Assembly (NCBI GenBank): GCA_900114885.1
Contig: FOUN01000005.1
Coordinates: 124,001-188,000 of the forward strand
Origin: Psychrobacillus psychrodurans
GTDB lineage: Bacteria; Bacillota; Bacilli; Bacillales_A; Planococcaceae
Length of the DNA: 64,000 nucleotides
Direction: 5' to 3'
This document shows positions 1 through 7,980 of this stretch, piece after piece. Under the pieces are notes generated by a model that saw only the letters and a program-made list of their open reading frames with translations, did no database searches and had not been told where the DNA came from. Positions within the stretch are counted from its first letter, which is position 1. Each line of letters begins with the position of its first letter. The translations under genes and the position numbers were made by a program.

Positions 1-294
1 TTTCATAGTAGATTCTTCGTTTGTTTCATTATACATCACAAAACCAGTTGGTAAGTCCTTCTCCACGTCCAGCCCTAACTCCTTAATCCTATCTTTGTCC
101 GATTCCTCTATCCATTCAACCTCATCCAAAACAAGATTTCTGGTAGAAAGTTCATAATTCTTTATTATTGCTAATTGTTTACCTGGCGTATCTGTTTCTT
201 TTGGTGTTTCCTCATCCGAACATGCTCCAAGTATAATAATACTTAACATAACTAGAATAACTTTGCTCCAACCCGATTTTTTAAATAAGTTCAT
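1..294 (-). CDS. Putative lipoprotein (3' part outside window)
   Basis: Open reading frame of 98 codons that starts at 294 and runs off the left edge without a stop. The start is an ATG preceded by GAGGGG about 7 bases upstream. The N-terminus has two lysines, a hydrophobic stretch and a lipobox (LGAC, Cys at about residue 25), so the product should be a membrane-anchored lipoprotein. The visible mature part is acidic and rich in Glu/Asp, with no family motif I recognise. It is transcribed in the same direction as the next genes. Function unknown. Confidence 0.8.
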   Translation of the reverse strand, partial: MNLFKKSGWSKVILVMLSIIILGACSDEETPKETDTPGKQLAIIKNYELSTRNLVLDEVEWIEESDKDRIKELGLDVEKDLPTGFVMYNETNEESTMK

Positions 295-368
295 ATCGTA
301 ACCCCTCTTCTTTATGTATTAAAATTTTTTTAAAACCCAATTACCTAAACATCTTAACCTATTTACAT

Positions 369-405
369 AAAAAAAGTAGAGCACCGATGTATTGGTTAGC
401 TCTAC
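369..405 (-). terminator. Rho-independent terminator of the SDR gene
   Basis: Inverted repeat GTAGAGC (376-382) / GCTCTAC (399-405), followed on the minus strand by a run of seven T residues. It lies 18 bases after the stop of the SDR gene at 423. Confidence 0.8.
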
Positions 406-422
406 CTCCTATATGAAAGATT

Positions 423-1208
423 CTAAATTTCCATATCCCAGCATTCTTGTTGAGCTTTCTTAGCTTGCTGTTCAGTTTCTTCTGGATGCATAGTGCGAAA
501 TTTATGATGATCTGCAGGTATGATATCTATCATTTTTTCAATCATATCTTTAGGATCAAATTGGTTTTCTAATTGTGCTTCTTGTTTTTGCATATCTTCC
601 TTGTTAGTAAAATTACTGTCTTCATTGTACCATTTATATTTTTCTTCTGCACTTCTATCATTGAATCCTGTATTATATGGTCCTGGGTTAATCGTTGCCA
701 CTTGCACTCCAAACTCTTTTAACTCTTTTTCCAGGGTCTTGGCAATTCCTTCGATTGCATGCTTTGTAGCAGTGTATGGACCTACATATGGTGTTGCTGA
801 TACACCTGCAATGGAACTCATAAATACAATCTTCCCACTGCCCTGACTTACGAATTTTTTAGCAGCAATTTGTACAGTTTCTAACGTAGCAAAAACGTTC
901 ACCTCAAACAATGCACGAAATCGATCCATCGGTACTTCTCCTAACGGTCCACCTTCATTGATAGCTGCATTTGCAACAAATATATCAAAATCATAATCTT
1001 CCATTTGTGCACGGTCACGTTCGTTCGTAATATCCATCTTGAATATTTCCATCTTTAACCCTAATTCATTGGCCTCTCGAAATAGGTCTGTTTTTTGAGA
1101 AGTGTTTTCTGTTGTAGCGATTAAACGATGACCCTTCTTAGCAAGTCCAATTGCTGCACCTCTTCCAAGTCCGCTTCCAGCACCAGTAATAAAAATAGTT
1201 TTGCTCAT
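423..1208 (-). CDS. SDR family NAD(P)-dependent oxidoreductase
   Basis: 261 residues, the usual size of a classical short-chain dehydrogenase/reductase. The Rossmann motif TGAGSGLG lies at residues 8-15, NAA at 80-82, the catalytic Ser at about 131-132 and YTATK (Tyr145, Lys149) after it. These define an NAD(P)H-dependent carbonyl/alcohol oxidoreductase, but the substrate cannot be read from the sequence. The ATG start has an AGGAGG site 7 bases upstream and the gene ends at its own terminator. It appears monocistronic, so context gives no substrate hint. Confidence 0.93.
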   Translation of the reverse strand: MSKTIFITGAGSGLGRGAAIGLAKKGHRLIATTENTSQKTDLFREANELGLKMEIFKMDITNERDRAQMEDYDFDIFVANAAINEGGPLGEVPMDRFRALFEVNVFATLETVQIAAKKFVSQGSGKIVFMSSIAGVSATPYVGPYTATKHAIEGIAKTLEKELKEFGVQVATINPGPYNTGFNDRSAEEKYKWYNEDSNFTNKEDMQKQEAQLENQFDPKDMIEKMIDIIPADHHKFRTMHPEETEQQAKKAQQECWDMEI

Positions 1209-1279
1209 AATTATTCCTCCTACTTAAGTGTCTTCTATTTTCTGTTCCCTACCAGAAATATATAAAACACTCGATTCGT

Positions 1280-2056
1280 CTAAACAATTAAACGAATGAT
1301 ATAGAAAGAATTGGTTACAGCTAAGCCTTGCTCTGTACTATTTTCATCAAATATTTTAGTTACTTTCGATAAATCCTCTTCCTTTAGCCTTTCGTAAATA
1401 GATGTCTTTTGACCAAAGCAACGTAACTTTAATACATCGATAGGAGAATGCAAATATTCTATACTTGTTACATGCTCCAGTTCAATGGAAGTGAAGCTAC
1501 TAATCTCCAATTGTTGATTTATTTTATTTAGTATTGGTGTACCAAAAGAGTAGTCAAATAGATTTGGAAAAATTAGAGGTAGTTCTTTTGCTGCTCCATC
1601 ACCTGGATGAAGTCCAAGAATTGATCCTCCCTTCATCACTACTTCTGTAAGGGCTGGATAAGCAGATGTAGGTCCCTTTCGAGTGTATGCACATTCAAAT
1701 TCATTTTTCTCAAAAGGTAATCCTTGTTTGCTATTTCCAACAATGAATGTAAGGTTCGACTTTTCATTCACCTTAGCAACTTCTAAGAAATTTTCAGTTA
1801 CATCAAATCCTACAATCTGTTTTGCAATCGAGCTACAAAATTTAGTAAAATCACCATGTCCACAACCAACATCTAGAACTCTTTTGTTTTTTATCATTTT
1901 TGATACTTCTTCATCAAAAATAGACTCTCCGCTGGGCTTAGTAATGCTGGAGTTCCAAGTATATTTATAAATACGCTGTAACTCTGAGAGCTGTTGATAC
2001 CACTCTATGGAATGTGGTGTTAACCATTCAGAAAAGGTCGTTGGATTATTTAACAT
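1280..2056 (-). CDS. Class I SAM-dependent methyltransferase
   Basis: 258 residues. Motif I of the class I methyltransferase fold (VLDVGCGHG) lies at about residues 60-68 and binds S-adenosylmethionine; an acidic residue at the end of the next strand (FDVTE) fits ribose binding. The start codon overlaps the end of the upstream YwaF-like gene by 11 bases and has an AAGGGGA site, so the two genes are very probably cotranscribed and translationally coupled. The methyl acceptor is not identifiable; a small-molecule methyltransferase is the default reading. Confidence 0.88.
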   Translation of the reverse strand: MLNNPTTFSEWLTPHSIEWYQQLSELQRIYKYTWNSSITKPSGESIFDEEVSKMIKNKRVLDVGCGHGDFTKFCSSIAKQIVGFDVTENFLEVAKVNEKSNLTFIVGNSKQGLPFEKNEFECAYTRKGPTSAYPALTEVVMKGGSILGLHPGDGAAKELPLIFPNLFDYSFGTPILNKINQQLEISSFTSIELEHVTSIEYLHSPIDVLKLRCFGQKTSIYERLKEEDLSKVTKIFDENSTEQGLAVTNSFYIIRLIV

Positions 2057-2756
2057 TTACACCCTCCCCTTGCTTGTTACGCTCCTTAAACAAAAGCCAT
2101 AAACAGCTAAATACAATAAACGCAACTAATTCTAGTGATAAAATATACCATGGATAGGGCCCTAAAAAGTCCAACAAACTTCCACCTCTTGGCTTTTCCT
2201 GTAAAAACATATAATTGCCTTCCACTAAAAAGTTTATAAAAAATAGGAATGGTAGCAATACATTTAACGTAATCATCGTCTGGATAACGCCTTTAAAGGT
2301 TGGCTTGTAACCTCTCACCCAAGTAAAATAAAGCGCGGTTAAAATGATTCCAAAATGCGTATAGAAAAAATGGAAAAACCTGAAATGAGGAAAGTTTAAA
2401 TCCAAAACAGGTGTTGCAACTGCCTGGATTGCTCCTCCAATACCAGCGAAAAAAACAAATGAATAAAGCTTCTTTTTTCCAGTCCAAAGCAAAACAATTG
2501 CTATGATCAAACTAATACTGCATAGTTCTAATGGTAATGAGTTACCCCAATCCCATCTTCCTGTTTGAACAAGCCATATATAATAACAACCATCCATTAT
2601 GAATAAAGTAAGAGCGAAAAATCGTTCCATGAATTGGACTTTCTGTTGTTGAATAGTCCATCTATTCCTATTATAAAATAAAAGAAGGATTAGAAAACAC
2701 AAGGTAATCATTGAAGTTATATGAACAGCTGAAAACATTTCAAATGCAGATTCCAT
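2046..2756 (-). CDS. YwaF-like TIGR02206 family membrane protein
   Basis: 236 residues, mostly hydrophobic with about six transmembrane segments. It has the hallmarks of the TIGR02206/YwaF family: MFSAVHI at the N-terminus, QTGRWDWGNSLPLELCSI in the middle and a FFHFFYTHFG stretch. The family is an integral membrane protein of unknown function in Bacillales. GGGGGAG stands upstream of the ATG. It is first in a two-gene unit with the methyltransferase. A decayed relative of this gene lies at 11097-11340 (see findings). Confidence 0.87.
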   Translation of the reverse strand: MESAFEMFSAVHITSMITLCFLILLLFYNRNRWTIQQQKVQFMERFFALTLFIMDGCYYIWLVQTGRWDWGNSLPLELCSISLIIAIVLLWTGKKKLYSFVFFAGIGGAIQAVATPVLDLNFPHFRFFHFFYTHFGIILTALYFTWVRGYKPTFKGVIQTMITLNVLLPFLFFINFLVEGNYMFLQEKPRGGSLLDFLGPYPWYILSLELVAFIVFSCLWLLFKERNKQGEGVNVK

Positions 2757-2830
2757 TTTCTGTCTCCCCCACTCTTAATCTACTCTATTATATTCGGCAC
2801 GAGCTTTTGAATTTCCTTTGAAAAAAATAT

Positions 2831-2865
2831 AAAAAAGCTACTGGTTTTCAACCCCAAGTAGCTTT
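2831..2865 (-). terminator. Rho-independent terminator after the GNAT gene
   Basis: Perfect 9-bp stem AAAGCTACT (2834-2842) / AGTAGCTTT (2857-2865), followed on the minus strand by TTTTTT. It lies about 45 bases after the GNAT stop. The terminator and its flank are similar in sequence to the one at 11386-11420. Confidence 0.8.
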
Positions 2866-2911
2866 CATCATTTGAATATAATTTTCACATTTTAGGCCAT
2901 TAAATAATTTG
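2866..2911 (-). pseudogene. Remnant of a GGDEF gene 3' end
   Basis: On the minus strand this stretch is closely similar in nucleotides to the last codons of the GGDEF-like gene at 11423 and to the spacer before its terminator. Its broken reading (NGLK..NYIQ) corresponds to NGRNNVKIKFQ there. It lies between the GNAT gene and the terminator at 2831, so only the tail of a former GGDEF gene survives. Confidence 0.5.
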
Positions 2912-3349
2912 CTAAATAGAAAAATAGTAATAGTAATTTGAATCTCTTATAAAACCAATTTTTTCGTAAAGTCTTTGTGCTGGAATGTTTTCCTTATCCG
3001 TCTCAAGTAAAATTCCTTTTGCATCTGTTTCATCTGCAAAATTAATGACCATTTTTATTAATTTTTCTGCAAATCCATTATTGCGTGCACTCTTTTTCAC
3101 ATATAGATCATTTAAGATCCATGATTGTTTCATACTTACGGAAGAAAATGATGGATATAACTGTACAAAACCAACTGGACTATTCTCATCATAGGCTATG
3201 AAAACTACTGATTCTTCTTTTACTAATCTTTCTTTTAAAAAAGCTCTCGCACCTTCAAGATTCGATTCTTGTTTATAGAACAATCTATATAAATCAAAAA
3301 GTTCCGTCAGTGAATCAAGCTCATTTAATGTAGCTCTTTGAATGCACAT
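2912..3349 (-). CDS. GNAT family N-acetyltransferase
   Basis: 145 residues covering a whole GNAT fold: N-terminal TLNELDSLTELF helix region, a central FIAYDENSPVGFVQLYPSF beta hairpin, and a variant acetyl-CoA loop (ARNNGFAEKLI) where the usual R/QxxGxG/A is present as RNNGFA. The C-terminal ENIPAQRLYEKIGF motif is typical. It transfers an acetyl group to an unknown amine. The ATG has AAGGAAG upstream. The gene sits inside what looks like a rearranged YwaF-GGDEF block. Confidence 0.9.
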   Translation of the reverse strand: MCIQRATLNELDSLTELFDLYRLFYKQESNLEGARAFLKERLVKEESVVFIAYDENSPVGFVQLYPSFSSVSMKQSWILNDLYVKKSARNNGFAEKLIKMVINFADETDAKGILLETDKENIPAQRLYEKIGFIRDSNYYYYFSI

Positions 3350-3418
3350 ATTTTATCTTCCTTTATTTAATTTTTATTGTATTTTACCATTTATTAACTA
3401 GATTTTGTTAAAAAATTA

Positions 3419-3607
3419 AATTTCGAAAGTTTCCAGTTGAATCACTCTTATTGCAAGCAGTTTAAAATCCCTTTTCTTCCATTGACGAGTTACGGACATC
3501 AATATTGGGGAAGCACTCTTTGATAATTCATCAGTACCTAAGCCGAGCAACAGCCGTATGTTATTTCATCACCAGCCATTTCCTTACGCAAACTTATACA
3601 GAAATCT
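3419..3607 (-). pseudogene. Decayed C-terminal fragment of PTS enzyme I (PtsI-like)
   Basis: Immediately after the aldolase stop, minus-strand translation gives KEMAGDEIT in one frame and then, after a frameshift, LLLGLGTDELSKSASPIL in another. These correspond in order and spacing to the enzyme I C-terminus (CGEMAGDE...LLLGLGLDEFSMSASSIL), where the Cys-Gly-Glu region is part of the PEP-binding active site. The catalytic Cys region is altered, the frame is broken and no start is present. It is a remnant and cannot encode a working enzyme. Confidence 0.6.
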
Positions 3608-4327
3608 TTACCACTCTAGCTCCACTAATTGTTTCATCGCTGATGATTTAGTTTCACCCGTTTCTTTGTCAATAAGGGATGAGTAAAGGTGTGGGATGAC
3701 AAGTTCTGCACCGTTTTCGAGACATATTTGTACAATTTCATGGACATTACTTAAGTCAATTCCACCTGTTGGCTCAATGATTTTAATACCTACTTTTGAT
3801 GCAGCCTGCGTCATTTCTGCTAATTCATCGAGATACTTTACTCCTTCGATCGGATAAAACTTAATGGACGGAATCCCCATTTCAGCAATCATCGTTGCGG
3901 CTAGTTCACAAGTAACCTTCTCGCGGTGAGCAGAACTCAATGGACCTGTGGAAATATATACTTGCCCAGGAGTGCCAGTTGGCTCAATCATCGAGTTGAT
4001 CAGAGGAACATTTTCTGTAGTTTGTTCCAATCTTCCAAGCGTATAACCCGATGCAGGGAACACTTGGTTGATGTGATCCGGTAGGGTTGCTACAGACACT
4101 TCGGCCACTTTTTTCCACATCGCTGGGTCTCCTGCACCCAACCCAACCGATACTGGGATATTATTTCCTTTGAATTCTTTTACTAATTGGATAGCAGCCT
4201 CTTCTGTCGGGAAGTTCTTGACCATCACTCCGACTAATACACGGTCTCCAGCAATTTGCACTAGTTCCTTTGCATTTTTTAAATCCTTCGCTAATACATT
4301 AAAAACAACACGATGTTTAAATGGCAT
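3608..4327 (-). CDS. dgaF: KDGP aldolase family protein (DgaF-like)
   Basis: 239 residues with the features of the DgaF/KDGP aldolase family (TIGR03581-type, related to EF_0839). These include VLVGVMVKNFPTEEAA, VSVGLGAGDPAMWKKV, a PTGTPGQVYISTGPLSS loop and IKFYPIEGVKYLDE with the likely Schiff-base lysine. In Salmonella DgaF cleaves 2-keto-3-deoxygluconate-6-phosphate to glyceraldehyde-3-phosphate and pyruvate; a related 2-keto-3-deoxy acid phosphate is expected here. The ATG has GGAG 7 bases upstream and overlaps the stop of the PLP lyase gene by one base. It is the last intact gene of the operon. Confidence 0.87.
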   Translation of the reverse strand: MPFKHRVVFNVLAKDLKNAKELVQIAGDRVLVGVMVKNFPTEEAAIQLVKEFKGNNIPVSVGLGAGDPAMWKKVAEVSVATLPDHINQVFPASGYTLGRLEQTTENVPLINSMIEPTGTPGQVYISTGPLSSAHREKVTCELAATMIAEMGIPSIKFYPIEGVKYLDELAEMTQAASKVGIKIIEPTGGIDLSNVHEIVQICLENGAELVIPHLYSSLIDKETGETKSSAMKQLVELEW

Positions 4328-5445
4328 TATCTCACTCCTCGAGCTAATATTAGTCTAATCTTCTCTGCAATTGTTTCTTCTTGTCCTTTAAGTAAAGGTC
4401 TCGGATCAACTGATAATATTCCGATATTCACATAGTGATGGCGTAAATAGATGGCTGGATTTCCTGATTCTAGAGCATGCAGTAATTCAGCTGCGTCCAT
4501 GCCTGCTTCCTTACTGTTCACCTCGATATTTGCCCGGTAAATTTCTCGTCCTGCCTCATCCTGTTTAATCATGCATGTTAAACCAGGAACCCCATTTAAA
4601 TCTTCACAAAGTGATTTCATTCTACTAATTTGAAGCTCGATATTTTCATCTTTGTGAGAATACTGTTTCAACGCCACCATCAAACCGGCAATTCCTTCTT
4701 TTCCAATCTTCATGGGACGTCCAATCCCCTTGTATTGCTTCCTACATGCTTCCATTAATACTTTTTTACCGCAAATAAACCCCGATGTTGGGCCTTCTAA
4801 TGCTTTACCACCACTGTATATAACGATGTCTGCACCCATCGCAATATACTTCTGAAAATCTTCTTCCGCAGCAGCATCCATAATAAAAGGAATTTGATAC
4901 TTTTTTGCAATCTCAATCATTTTTTCAATTGACTGCATACCTTTTTGAATAGCGTGATGAGACTTAATATACATAAGTGCGGCCGTATGTTCATTAATGG
5001 CTTCTTCGATATGTTCTGCTTCTACTTTGTTTGCTTGACCTACTTCTACTACTTTGCCTCCACCTAAACTGATCATTTGTGCAATGCTTGCTCCAAAATG
5101 AATTTGCTGTCCTTTTTGAACAATCACTTGATTTTTCAATCCATCTGAATATGGTAATCTTTCAATATGTGTCAGATTAGTACCAGCAATCACTGATGCA
5201 ACACTAATCGCTATTCCTGCTGCTGCACCACTTGTTGGACAGCCATCCTCAGCCCCTGTTACTTCAGCAATCACTGTCCCTGTTAGTTCCATAATTTCAT
5301 CTATATCTACATAATTCTGCGAGGCCTCTTTCAATGTTTGCGCAACTTCCTCACTCACAGCTGATGCTCCGAGAGCCGTCATTTTTCCACTCGCATTAAT
5401 CACCTGCTTTAAACCTAATCGTGTAAAAACATCCATCTTTTTCAC
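4327..5445 (-). CDS. dgaE: DgaE-like PLP-dependent ammonia lyase (SelA fold)
   Basis: 372 residues of the SelA-like fold-type I PLP family. The PLP lysine is Lys214 in SGGKALEGPTSGF and the ring-nitrogen Asp is Asp190 in FIMDAAAEED. DgaE of Salmonella converts D-glucosaminate-6-phosphate to 2-keto-3-deoxygluconate-6-phosphate plus ammonia, feeding DgaF, and here the two genes are adjacent and overlapping. The ATG has GAGGTG upstream. Unlike the Salmonella dga operon there is no mannose-type PTS beside it; the DUF4310-4312 set takes that position. The exact amino acid sugar substrate is an inference. Confidence 0.87.
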   Translation of the reverse strand: MKKMDVFTRLGLKQVINASGKMTALGASAVSEEVAQTLKEASQNYVDIDEIMELTGTVIAEVTGAEDGCPTSGAAAGIAISVASVIAGTNLTHIERLPYSDGLKNQVIVQKGQQIHFGASIAQMISLGGGKVVEVGQANKVEAEHIEEAINEHTAALMYIKSHHAIQKGMQSIEKMIEIAKKYQIPFIMDAAAEEDFQKYIAMGADIVIYSGGKALEGPTSGFICGKKVLMEACRKQYKGIGRPMKIGKEGIAGLMVALKQYSHKDENIELQISRMKSLCEDLNGVPGLTCMIKQDEAGREIYRANIEVNSKEAGMDAAELLHALESGNPAIYLRHHYVNIGILSVDPRPLLKGQEETIAEKIRLILARGVR

Positions 5446-5446
5446 C

Positions 5447-6106
5447 TCAGTCTAATGAAATTGGGAAAAATGCACCTAACAGCATTGCTCCTATTATTGC
5501 ACCACCTACAATTGGTTTTTTTCCAGCATAAAAAATTGCGGCTCCAACAATAGCTCCAACTCCGATTGGAATTGACGCCGATGCTGCGGAAATGATGATT
5601 AAAGGTCCTAAGAACCTTCCCGATGCATTCCCCGCCCCCATCATTACGTCTGCACCAAAAGTGGAATTAGATTGCCCCACTGTAAATTTACGAATTACTA
5701 TGACTGTATAACCAATTGCAAGTCCTAAAACTGCTCCAGTAAGTAAAGATAGTGTGAAGTTTTCAAGTGGTGCAGTGATCCCTGAAGCTAGAAGTAGAGC
5801 TGGTATTCCAATTCCTATTCCCGTTTGGATAGCTCCGCCAATATCTAAAATCCCAACAAGAGAACCCTCTAGAATACGTGCAAATAGGAAACTAGCTCCA
5901 AATGCTGCTGCAACTCCATAGCCCCCTCCTTGTAGACCTACTTCAAGCATCGCAACAATCGCCACATCATTAAATGCCCCAATTTTATATACATAGTACA
6001 TATGTGTACCAGCAAATACTCCTGAAGACAATAGGGCTACCAAAAGTGGAAATGACCAATCTGCATACCAAAAACTCTTCATATTAATTTCATTGTTCCC
6101 ACCCAT
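5447..6106 (-). CDS. DUF4310 family membrane protein
   Basis: 219 residues, Gly/Ala/Ile rich with about six hydrophobic segments. Characteristic elements are YADWSFPLLVALLSSG near the N-terminus and GLQGGGYGVAAAFGAS. It corresponds to the TIGR03580/EF_0832-type protein that occurs only in this cassette. The start is an ATG with GAGGTG upstream, directly after the stop of the DUF4311 gene, and the stop lies 1 base before dgaE. It is probably one of two membrane subunits of a transporter, but no transport has been shown for the family to my knowledge. Confidence 0.87.
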   Translation of the reverse strand: MGGNNEINMKSFWYADWSFPLLVALLSSGVFAGTHMYYVYKIGAFNDVAIVAMLEVGLQGGGYGVAAAFGASFLFARILEGSLVGILDIGGAIQTGIGIGIPALLLASGITAPLENFTLSLLTGAVLGLAIGYTVIVIRKFTVGQSNSTFGADVMMGAGNASGRFLGPLIIISAASASIPIGVGAIVGAAIFYAGKKPIVGGAIIGAMLLGAFFPISLD

Positions 6107-6892
6107 TTACTTCACCTCATATCCGATTAATTTGTGTAAATCGATCAACCATTCAGGTGCTTCTAGATTAAATCCTTGGAGAAAAGCAATATCAAATCCT
6201 CGGAAAAACCCACTTAATACAAACAGTAAAATTACAGAAACCAATAACGTCTTCGTAATCTTGTTCCAACCGCCGTCATCTACACCTTTACCTATTAATA
6301 TCCCTAAAACAACACCTGGAACTGCATTTCCCATGACCAAATGTGCTGCTCCACCGAAAATTGTTCCCCAGATTCCAGATCGTTTACCAGAATCCAAAGC
6401 TGCTAACCAGAAGATAACTGGCATTACAGGGTTGATAAGCAAGTTCGCCGCAGGTACTAATACTTTTAGTGCAATTGCTTGCAGTGATTCAGGAATTGCC
6501 GATGCTGTTGAATTTAAGAATGAAACAACGAGTATCCCGATAATAGCTCCCGTAATTGCCATCTTCTTCGGATTATGCAATGTATCCTCTGGACGTTTTC
6601 CTTTTCTCATTAATAATGCAGCTGCCCAGTTTGGTATGATTCGATGATCCACATCCTGCGTGAATGCACCAGCACCAACAGAAGATGCCCAAGCATTAAA
6701 AAAGAATCCTAAACCAAAAGAAAAATGTGACGCAGCATCCCCCGCACATGCATTTAGCTCTCCCAGAGTCCGAAATGCGCCCATACCTTGTGAACTTGGA
6801 GCATGAAACATCCGAGCTGCACCAGCACCAACACCAAAGCCAACAAATCCTCCAATGATGATTGACTTAATGATAATCACTAGTAATTCCAC
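6107..6892 (-). CDS. DUF4311 family membrane protein
   Basis: 261 residues with about six to seven membrane segments and a glycine-rich N-terminus (GGFVGFGVGAGAARMFHAP) followed by GELNACAGDAASHFSFGLGFFFN. This is typical of the TIGR03579/EF_0833 family. The start is GTG with AGGAGG 7 bases upstream. It lies between DUF4312 and DUF4310 genes in the order seen in other cassette-bearing genomes. It is probably the larger membrane subunit of the proposed uptake system. The conserved acidic, His and Cys residues in the N-terminal third are unusual for a simple channel. Confidence 0.87.
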   Translation of the reverse strand: MELLVIIIKSIIIGGFVGFGVGAGAARMFHAPSSQGMGAFRTLGELNACAGDAASHFSFGLGFFFNAWASSVGAGAFTQDVDHRIIPNWAAALLMRKGKRPEDTLHNPKKMAITGAIIGILVVSFLNSTASAIPESLQAIALKVLVPAANLLINPVMPVIFWLAALDSGKRSGIWGTIFGGAAHLVMGNAVPGVVLGILIGKGVDDGGWNKITKTLLVSVILLFVLSGFFRGFDIAFLQGFNLEAPEWLIDLHKLIGYEVK

Positions 6893-6907
6893 TATTCATT
6901 CCTCCTT

Positions 6908-7258
6908 TTATTTTGGAAAAAGACTTCCCATTGCGTGACTTTTTATATTATTTTTTTGTTCCACCTTGTTGAAATTGATTTCCTCTACATTCAAAAGAAA
7001 TAAATTTATCTTTACATCTAATACAACTCTGTATTTGCTTCTTTTTCGTGGAAAAAAGAAGAACAAAAAGCGTTCTATATACGAAAATTCTTTCGCCTCT
7101 ACAACGTCGACGTCAATAGGCTCAATCCGAATAATCATATTTCCCTTATAATCTTTCATAACTTTTTTCTGAATATTGCCTAGGGCAATGTTCAGTGCTT
7201 TTTCTTTCGAATCACCTTTGCCCTCGGTACGTACTTTTGTCTCAATAACATTTTTCAT
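6908..7258 (-). CDS. DUF4312 family protein
   Basis: 116 residues, soluble, no signal peptide. It contains EGKGDSKEKALNIALGNIQK and a middle strand-rich region (MIIRIEPIDVDVVEAKEF) that fit the DUF4312/TIGR03578 (EF_0831-type) family. A basic FFFPRKRSKYRVVLDVKI stretch could contact the membrane. Good GGGGG site before the ATG. It sits between the SFCGS protein and the two membrane proteins with short gaps, which suggests a cytoplasmic subunit of the same complex. Biochemical role unknown. Confidence 0.85.
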   Translation of the reverse strand: MKNVIETKVRTEGKGDSKEKALNIALGNIQKKVMKDYKGNMIIRIEPIDVDVVEAKEFSYIERFLFFFFPRKRSKYRVVLDVKINLFLLNVEEINFNKVEQKNNIKSHAMGSLFPK

Positions 7259-7262
7259 AAAA

Positions 7263-7622
7263 TTACCCCCTTATTTTTACTAACTCTTCTGTTAGTCTTC
7301 TTCCTAACTCTTCAGAGTCGTTAAACCCAAAACCAAGTACTCTTTTACCTTCCCTAAGAGCTGTTAACCCCTCTTCAATGGAACGCATACCGTATTGTGC
7401 TGGGTAACCATACTTTGACTGTGCTGTAATAGCTCCTGCTCCTCCACTGCCACAAAAAGAAATGCCCAAGTCTGCATTCTCTTCCTTCATCTTGTCACCT
7501 AGTTTCATATCAGCAGCCATTCCACTAATAACGATAGCAATGCCCCCTGCTGCCTCTACGCCTTTCCCAACATTTTGCCCTTTTCCCAATCGATCACCAA
7601 TCACAACAATAACTTTGCTCAT
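7263..7622 (-). CDS. Glycine-rich SFCGS family protein
   Basis: About 119 residues. The name-giving SFCGSGGAGAITAQ motif lies in the middle, preceded by a first strand (KVIVVIGDRLGKGQNVGKGVE) and GGIAIVISGMAADM. The single Cys at the head of a Gly-rich loop after a beta strand resembles, in layout only, the phosphocysteine loop of PTS EIIB proteins. It matches TIGR03577 (EF_0830 type). I prefer ATG 7622 with AGGAGG 8 bases upstream over the GTG three bases earlier. Always found with DUF4310-4312; likely a cytoplasmic partner of the membrane pair. Confidence 0.85.
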   Translation of the reverse strand: MSKVIVVIGDRLGKGQNVGKGVEAAGGIAIVISGMAADMKLGDKMKEENADLGISFCGSGGAGAITAQSKYGYPAQYGMRSIEEGLTALREGKRVLGFGFNDSEELGRRLTEELVKIRG

Positions 7623-7638
7623 CACACATTCCTCCTAT

Positions 7639-7980
7639 TTATTCTTCATTTAGTTTTGCAGCTTCAAAGTGAATTGATAAAAGATATTTTTCATCTTCAT
7701 GTAAATTACTAAGTTGCTTACAAATTTCACTTGCCATCTCAATAGACTCTGACGAGACTTCATTAAATATTTCTTTTTCCACCGACTGAATTGGTTCTTC
7801 ATTCGTTGAGCGATAAACCATTCCAGAAATATGTGAAACAAATGAAAGCCATTGAGGTACTGTCATGAGAACTTTTTTAGACTCTAAAAAATCTTTTGAA
7901 TAGGTTAAAACATCTATGCATAAATCTGGATTCCCGCTTTTACTGATTATCTCTTGCTCTTTTAAATTTTGTGTATTCAT
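7639..7980 (-). CDS. Single-PRD protein (TIGR03582/EF_0829-like)
   Basis: 113 residues that amount to a single PTS regulation domain: His50 in FVSHISGM and His104 in LSIHFEAAK are placed as the two phosphorylatable histidines of a PRD. There is no DNA- or RNA-binding domain. The start overlaps the amidohydrolase stop (ATGA), showing translational coupling. The cassette in other genomes carries such a stand-alone PRD protein. It may sense or relay phosphorylation to the operon regulator, which has its own PRDs; this role is an inference. Confidence 0.8.
   Translation of the reverse strand: MNTQNLKEQEIISKSGNPDLCIDVLTYSKDFLESKKVLMTVPQWLSFVSHISGMVYRSTNEEPIQSVEKEIFNEVSSESIEMASEICKQLSNLHEDEKYLLSIHFEAAKLNEE

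Noticed and set aside
6093-6647. 184-codon plus-strand frame opposite DUF4311
   Set aside because: It lies antisense to a well-supported membrane protein gene, lacks a ribosome binding site and has the composition expected of an antisense shadow.
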